Source of the DNA: Cohnella sp. CFH 77786 | GTDB lineage: Bacteria; Bacillota; Bacilli; Paenibacillales; Paenibacillaceae | Direction of reading: 5' to 3' | Length of the DNA: 64,000 nucleotides | NCBI RefSeq assembly: GCF_019400745.1 | Contig: NZ_WJIB01000019.1 | Coordinates: 42,775 to 106,774 of the forward strand | Part shown: one piece after another, positions 59,885-64,000 of the stretch | Position numbering within the stretch: the first letter of the stretch is position 1 | Layout of the letters: every line of letters begins with the position of its first letter | Made by a program: the position numbers and the translations under genes | Notes under the pieces: model-generated | Databases searched by the model: none | The model's input: only the letters and a program-made list of their open reading frames with translations | Told to the model about the DNA's origin: nothing

Positions 59885-62365
59885 ATGGCGGAAGAGCAAC
59901 GCTCCCACGTTCACGACCGGGATATCGGCACCGAGATGCGGGAATCGTTCATGGATTACGCAATGAGCATTATCGTCAGCCGTGCGCTGCCGGACGTTCG
60001 GGACGGACTGAAGCCGGTTCATCGCCGCATCCTGTTCGGTATGTCGGAGCTTGGCATGACCCCGGACAAGCCCTACAAGAAATCGGCTCGCATCGTCGGG
60101 GAAGTGATCGGTAAATACCATCCGCACGGGGATTCCTCGATCTACGAAGCGATGGTCCGGATGGCGCAGGATTTCTCCATGCGGTACATGCTCGTCGACG
60201 GACACGGCAACTTCGGTTCCATCGACGGCGACTCGGCCGCGGCGATGCGTTACACCGAAGCGAAGATGTCGAAGATTGCCCTCGAAATGCTTCGGGATTT
60301 GAACAAGGAAACCGTCGATTTCGTGCCCAATTACGACGGAGAGGAACAGGAGCCTTCCGTTCTGCCCTCCAGATTCCCGAATTTGCTGGTGAACGGTAAC
60401 ACGGGGATTGCCGTCGGCATGGCCACCAACATTCCGCCGCACAATTTGCGGGAAGTCATCAACGGCACGCAAGCTCTGATCCGGAATCCGGAATTGACGG
60501 CCGTCGATTTGATGGAATATATCCACGGTCCGGATTTCCCGACCGCCGGCTTCATTCTCGGCCGGGAAGGAATCCGGCAGGCGTACCGAACGGGACGCGG
60601 TTCGGTGACGATGCGGGCCCGCGCGGATATCGAGGAAGTAGGCGGGAAAGCCCGCATTATCGTTCACGAATTGCCTTATCAAGTGATCAAGGCACGATTG
60701 GTCGAGAAAATCGCCGAGCTCGTGCGCGAGAAGAAGATCGATGGCATTACCGACCTGCGGGACGAATCGGACCGCAACGGAATGCGGATCGTCATCGAGC
60801 TCCGCCGGGACGTGACGCCTACCGTCGTTCTGAACAATCTGTACAAGCAAACGCCGATGCAGTCCACTTTCGGGATCAATATGCTCGCGATCGTCAACAA
60901 AGAGCCGAAAATCCTGAATCTGCGAGATATGCTGCATTACTATATCCTGCATCAAGTCGAAGTCATTACCCGCCGCACGGAGTTCGACTTGAAGAAGGCC
61001 GAAGCGCGCGCCCATATCCTGGAAGGGCTCCGAATCGCGCTGGATCACCTGGACGAAGTCATCAGCCTGATCCGTTCGTCCCAGACGACCGACGAAGCGC
61101 GCGAAGGATTGATGACGCGTTTCGGGCTGTCCCACGACCAAGCGCAAGCCATTCTCGATATGCGCCTGCAGCGGTTGACCGGTTTGGAACGGGAGAAAAT
61201 CGAGCAGGAGTACCAAGAGATCATGGTGAAAATCGCGGAATACAAGGCGATTTTGGCCGATGAGCAGCTCAAGCTGAATATCATCGACGAAGAGCTCGAG
61301 GAGATCAAGATCAAATTCGGGGACGAACGCCGGACGGAAATCACGCACAGCGACGACGAAATCCTCGACGAGGATCTCATTCCCCGGGACGACGTCGTCA
61401 TCACGATGACCCACTCCGGCTACATCAAACGCCTGCCGGTTTCCACCTACAGAAGCCAACGCCGCGGCGGACGGGGCGTCACCGGGATGGGGACCAAGGA
61501 AGACGATTACGTCGAAAACCTGTTCATCTCGAATACCCATCATTACCTGCTGTTCTTCACGAACAAGGGCCGGGTATTCCGCCTCAAGGCGTACGAGATT
61601 CCGGATTTAAGCCGGACGGCGCGGGGCACGCCGATCATCAACCTGATCCAGATCGAGCAGGGCGAGACGATCAACGCGGTCATTCCGGTCGAGAATTTCG
61701 AGACGGACCAGTATCTCTTCTTCGCAACCCGGGGTGGAGTCGTGAAGAAAACGCCGCTTGACGATTATTCCAACATCCGCAAAGTCGGTCTGATTGCGAT
61801 TTCGCTGCGCGAAGACGACGACTTGATCGGCGTGAAGCTGACGGACGGAGATCGGGAAATCATCATGGCGACAAGCGAAGGCATGTCCATCCGGTTCCCG
61901 GAGAAAGACGTCCGCGCCATGGGCCGTTCGGCGACCGGCGTTAAGGGCATTCAGCTGGACGATGGCGATACCGTTATCGATATGGATGTCGTGGATTCGG
62001 AGAAGGACGTGCTGATCGTTACCGCCAAAGGCTACGGCAAACGGACGCCGATGTCGGAATACCGTATCCAGACGCGCGGGGGCAAAGGAATCAAGACGCT
62101 GAACGTGACCGAGAAGAACGGCGCGGTCGTCAGCCTGAAGGTCGTCTCGGACGACGAAGATTTAATGATCATGACGACATCGGGCACCTTGATCCGGACC
62201 AGCATGTCCGGCATCAATACGATGGGGCGCATCACGCAAGGCGTAAAGCTGATCAATATCCGCGAAGACGATGCCGTGTCCACGGTTACGCGCGCTCCGC
62301 GCAGCGAAGATGAACAAGGGGACGGAGACGACGCCGCAGGCGATCAAGAGACGCCGGCCGAGTAA
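59885..62365 (+). CDS. gyrA: DNA gyrase subunit A
   Basis: An 826-residue subunit that cuts and rejoins DNA. Catalytic Y123 is in AAAMRYTEAKM. The quinolone pocket reads HGDSSIYEAM (S84 and E88), the sensitive form. The C-terminal domain has six beta-pinwheel blades and the GyrA box QRRGGRG. AAGGAGG precedes the ATG at 59885; an open frame extends upstream to 59759 without homology to the family. Confidence 0.97.
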   Translation: MAEEQRSHVHDRDIGTEMRESFMDYAMSIIVSRALPDVRDGLKPVHRRILFGMSELGMTPDKPYKKSARIVGEVIGKYHPHGDSSIYEAMVRMAQDFSMRYMLVDGHGNFGSIDGDSAAAMRYTEAKMSKIALEMLRDLNKETVDFVPNYDGEEQEPSVLPSRFPNLLVNGNTGIAVGMATNIPPHNLREVINGTQALIRNPELTAVDLMEYIHGPDFPTAGFILGREGIRQAYRTGRGSVTMRARADIEEVGGKARIIVHELPYQVIKARLVEKIAELVREKKIDGITDLRDESDRNGMRIVIELRRDVTPTVVLNNLYKQTPMQSTFGINMLAIVNKEPKILNLRDMLHYYILHQVEVITRRTEFDLKKAEARAHILEGLRIALDHLDEVISLIRSSQTTDEAREGLMTRFGLSHDQAQAILDMRLQRLTGLEREKIEQEYQEIMVKIAEYKAILADEQLKLNIIDEELEEIKIKFGDERRTEITHSDDEILDEDLIPRDDVVITMTHSGYIKRLPVSTYRSQRRGGRGVTGMGTKEDDYVENLFISNTHHYLLFFTNKGRVFRLKAYEIPDLSRTARGTPIINLIQIEQGETINAVIPVENFETDQYLFFATRGGVVKKTPLDDYSNIRKVGLIAISLREDDDLIGVKLTDGDREIIMATSEGMSIRFPEKDVRAMGRSATGVKGIQLDDGDTVIDMDVVDSEKDVLIVTAKGYGKRTPMSEYRIQTRGGKGIKTLNVTEKNGAVVSLKVVSDDEDLMIMTTSGTLIRTSMSGINTMGRITQGVKLINIREDDAVSTVTRAPRSEDEQGDGDDAAGDQETPAE

Positions 62366-62409
62366 TACCCGCCCGTAACGGCGGCTGACGTTAGAAGGAG
62401 GTAACCCGC

Positions 62410-63489
62410 ATGCCGGTAGTACCCGTGATGCAAGCTCAGGTCGGAGACCGGTTGGGATGCGATGTCCAAACGGCGCTGGGCAGCGTACTCTTGGAAGAGG
62501 GACGTTCCCTGACGGAACGGGACCTGGAAATCTTGCAGGCGTTCTTGATTCCCACCGTCGATATCCGGCGTGCGGGTTTGGAAGAAGCGGCTGCCGAAAC
62601 GTCAACGGACGAAAGCGCGGGCGCGGCGGCGGACGTGAAGCTGTCCTCGCTGCAGCAGGAGTTCGTGCAGTTGGAGAGGTTGCTGAAACGCACCTTCTCC
62701 ATGGTTTCCTCGGGCATGAAGCTGCCGGTGCTCGAGCTGCGGAACGGACTGAGCGCTCTCCTGAGCCACATCGACGATTACAATGTCATTTCATTCCTCG
62801 TTCCGGGAGGAAGCACCAAGGAAGACGTTCTGCTGCGCAACAGCGTGTTGTGCGCGATGACATCCTATCTGCTCGCCAAGTGGAACAAGTTTCCCGAGAA
62901 GGATTGGCTCCAAATCGCGATGGCGGGATTGCTTCACGACATCGGCAACGTGAAAGTCGACGCGGCGATTCTGAAAAAGTCCGGCCGTCTGACGAACGAC
63001 GAATTGCAGGAAATCCGGCAGCATACCGTTTACGGATTCCGTTTGCTGGAGGGCGGCACCGCCTTGAACCAAGGCGTATGGCTGGCCGCGCTGCAGCATC
63101 ACGAGAGAATCGACGGCAGCGGCTACCCGATGAAGGTCAAGGGAGAGAAGATCCACCCTTATGCCAAGATCGTGGCCATCGCGGACATGTACCATGCCAT
63201 GACCTCCCACCGCAATTACAAGAAAGCGGAATCGCCGTACCTGGTGCTGGAGGAGTTGCAGGCCGAAGCGTTCGGGAAGCTTGACCCTGTGTACGTGCAG
63301 ACGTTTATCGAGCGCACGACTCAGTTCCACCACGGGGTGTTCGTACGGCTGAACGATGGCAGGATCGGCGAGATCGTGTTTTCGGACCGCAATCACCCGA
63401 CCCGTCCGATGGTTTCCGTACACGGAAACATCGTGAATTTGATGCAAGAACGACAGCTGTTCATACGAGAAGTATTCGCGACGAATTAA
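62410..63489 (+). CDS. HD-GYP domain c-di-GMP phosphodiesterase-like protein
   Basis: A 359-residue protein. The N-terminal part (1-140) is variable, with an acidic/Ala linker; the HD-GYP domain (about 145-320) has H176-D177 (LLHDIGN), H205 in IRQHTVYG, H230-H231-E232 and GSGYP, then AIADMYHAMTSHRNYKKA. These residues are those of active c-di-GMP phosphodiesterases. It lies between gyrA and the rRNA operon with AAGGAGG before the ATG. Confidence 0.92.
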   Translation: MPVVPVMQAQVGDRLGCDVQTALGSVLLEEGRSLTERDLEILQAFLIPTVDIRRAGLEEAAAETSTDESAGAAADVKLSSLQQEFVQLERLLKRTFSMVSSGMKLPVLELRNGLSALLSHIDDYNVISFLVPGGSTKEDVLLRNSVLCAMTSYLLAKWNKFPEKDWLQIAMAGLLHDIGNVKVDAAILKKSGRLTNDELQEIRQHTVYGFRLLEGGTALNQGVWLAALQHHERIDGSGYPMKVKGEKIHPYAKIVAIADMYHAMTSHRNYKKAESPYLVLEELQAEAFGKLDPVYVQTFIERTTQFHHGVFVRLNDGRIGEIVFSDRNHPTRPMVSVHGNIVNLMQERQLFIREVFATN

Positions 63490-63510
63490 GATTCTCGAGG
63501 GGAAGACAGA

Positions 63511-63535
63511 TGCCGGCCGGTGTGCCGGCTTTTAC
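63511..63535 (+). terminator. Terminator of gyrA/HD-GYP transcript
   Basis: GCCGGC / GCCGGC stem around a 6-nt loop followed by TTTTAC. Confidence 0.75.
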
Positions 63536-63592
63536 TTATCCTGTATGTTTTTAACCCGTTATATTTCCCGAGCATTTGTTTAAAAATAACAG

Positions 63593-63621
63593 TTGCATCG
63601 CTCGCGTCAGCGTGATATATT
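63593..63621 (+). promoter_or_regulatory. rRNA operon promoter
   Basis: TTGCAT, a 17-bp spacer and TATATT, with an A/T-rich UP-like stretch (about 63578-63592) upstream. The leader to 16S contains the usual TTGAAAACTGAAC sequence at 63684-63696, and small hairpins, one around TTCGAACTTCGGTTCGAA. Confidence 0.75.
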
Positions 63622-63781
63622 ATTTAAGTCGCCGCTGACGCGGTGGCGCTAGCGAGGCTGACGAAGCCGAGCGAATTGCTCCTTGAAAACTGAACATCGA
63701 GCGTAATACGGATTCGAACTTCGGTTCGAAAAACCAGCTTTAACTTTTGAGCCATCATGGCTCTTCAATAAGGTTTACCTT

Positions 63782-64000
63782 TATGGAGAGTTTGATCCTG
63801 GCTCAGGACGAACGCTGGCGGCGTGCCTAATACATGCAAGTCGAGCGGAGTTGTGAGAGAGCTTGCTCTCGATCAGCTTAGCGGCGGACGGGTGAGTAAC
63901 ACGTAGGCAACCTGCCCGTAAGACCGGGATAACATGCGGAAACGGATGCTAAGACCGGATACGCAGCCCCCTCGCATGAGGGAGCTGGGAAACGCGGAGC
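63782..64000 (+). rRNA. rrs: 16S ribosomal RNA (5' part, cut by window edge)
   Basis: GAGAGTTTGATCCTGGCTCA and GGCGGACGGGTGAGTAAC are the conserved 16S starts. The first variable region and AACCTGCCCGTAAGACCGGG are typical of Paenibacillaceae, most like Cohnella. The exact 5' end is inferred from similarity. Confidence 0.97.

Noticed and set aside
59798..61543. A 581-codon open frame on the - strand
   Set aside because: It is antisense to gyrA and has no ribosome site or family motif.

Overview
The window (about 64 kb, GC-rich) comes from the origin region of a spore-forming member of the Paenibacillaceae, most like Cohnella or Paenibacillus. The evidence is the gene order rpmH-dnaA-dnaN-yaaA-recF-remB-gyrB-gyrA with rnpA-spoIIIJ-jag-mnmE-mnmG-rsmG-noc-soj-spo0J on the other side, the sporulation-linked genes (yyaC, spoIIIJ, spo0J, a YheC/YheD-type ATP-grasp protein), strong AGGAGG ribosome binding sites with many GTG and TTG starts, and the start of a 16S rRNA gene whose first variable region looks Cohnella-like. 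Genus assignment is inference from memory of such sequences.

Layout. 1-2940: walR-walK-yycH (yycH cut by the left edge), the essential cell-wall two-component operon, reading leftward. 3095-5603: a LysM/G5/M23 cell-wall hydrolase and an unrecognised single-pass membrane protein. 5753-10990: a leftward operon with two sugar-type ABC permeases, a lipoprotein binding protein, a HAD phosphatase, an SMR exporter and a metallophosphoesterase. It is divergent from a GbsR-type regulator, with a palindromic operator candidate between them. 11810-18808: purA with a PurBox pair, a 51-bp tandem repeat array, then yybS-gdpP-rplI-dnaB(C). 19322-31508: accessory block with a degenerate D-aminoacylase-like protein, CBS protein, LytR-CpsA-Psr protein, a large hybrid sensor kinase with its BTAD response regulator, a CrcB fluoride-channel pair, a second two-component system, a secreted helical protein, and an ArsR-type regulator divergent from a DUF2892 protein. 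31659-34245: rpsF-ssb-rpsR, yjzC, and a tRNA-Ser(CGA) flanked by an inverted pair of 70-bp repeats.

34246-51861: a BmrCD-like ABC pair, DUF951, MscS channel, DUF3343, yyaC, DUF4446, a cysteine-desulfurase-like enzyme, then the conserved parB-soj-noc-rsmG-mnmG-mnmE-jag-spoIIIJ-rnpA-rpmH stretch, all leftward, with three parS sites. 51862-54018: a bipartite oriC around dnaA, with DnaA boxes on both sides and a DnaA-trio-like unwinding element before dnaN. 54019-63489: dnaN, yaaA, recF, remB, gyrB, an antisense ATP-grasp gene, gyrA and an HD-GYP gene. 63593-64000: rRNA promoter and the first part of 16S rRNA.

Genes to the left of dnaA mostly read leftward and those to the right rightward, so transcription largely follows replication away from oriC. 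The items most worth a second look are the 51-bp array, a family of about 65-bp dispersed intergenic repeats (seven copies), the inverted repeats around tRNA-Ser, the hybrid kinase with a dead first kinase core, the amidohydrolase that has lost metal ligands, and the oriC unwinding element.
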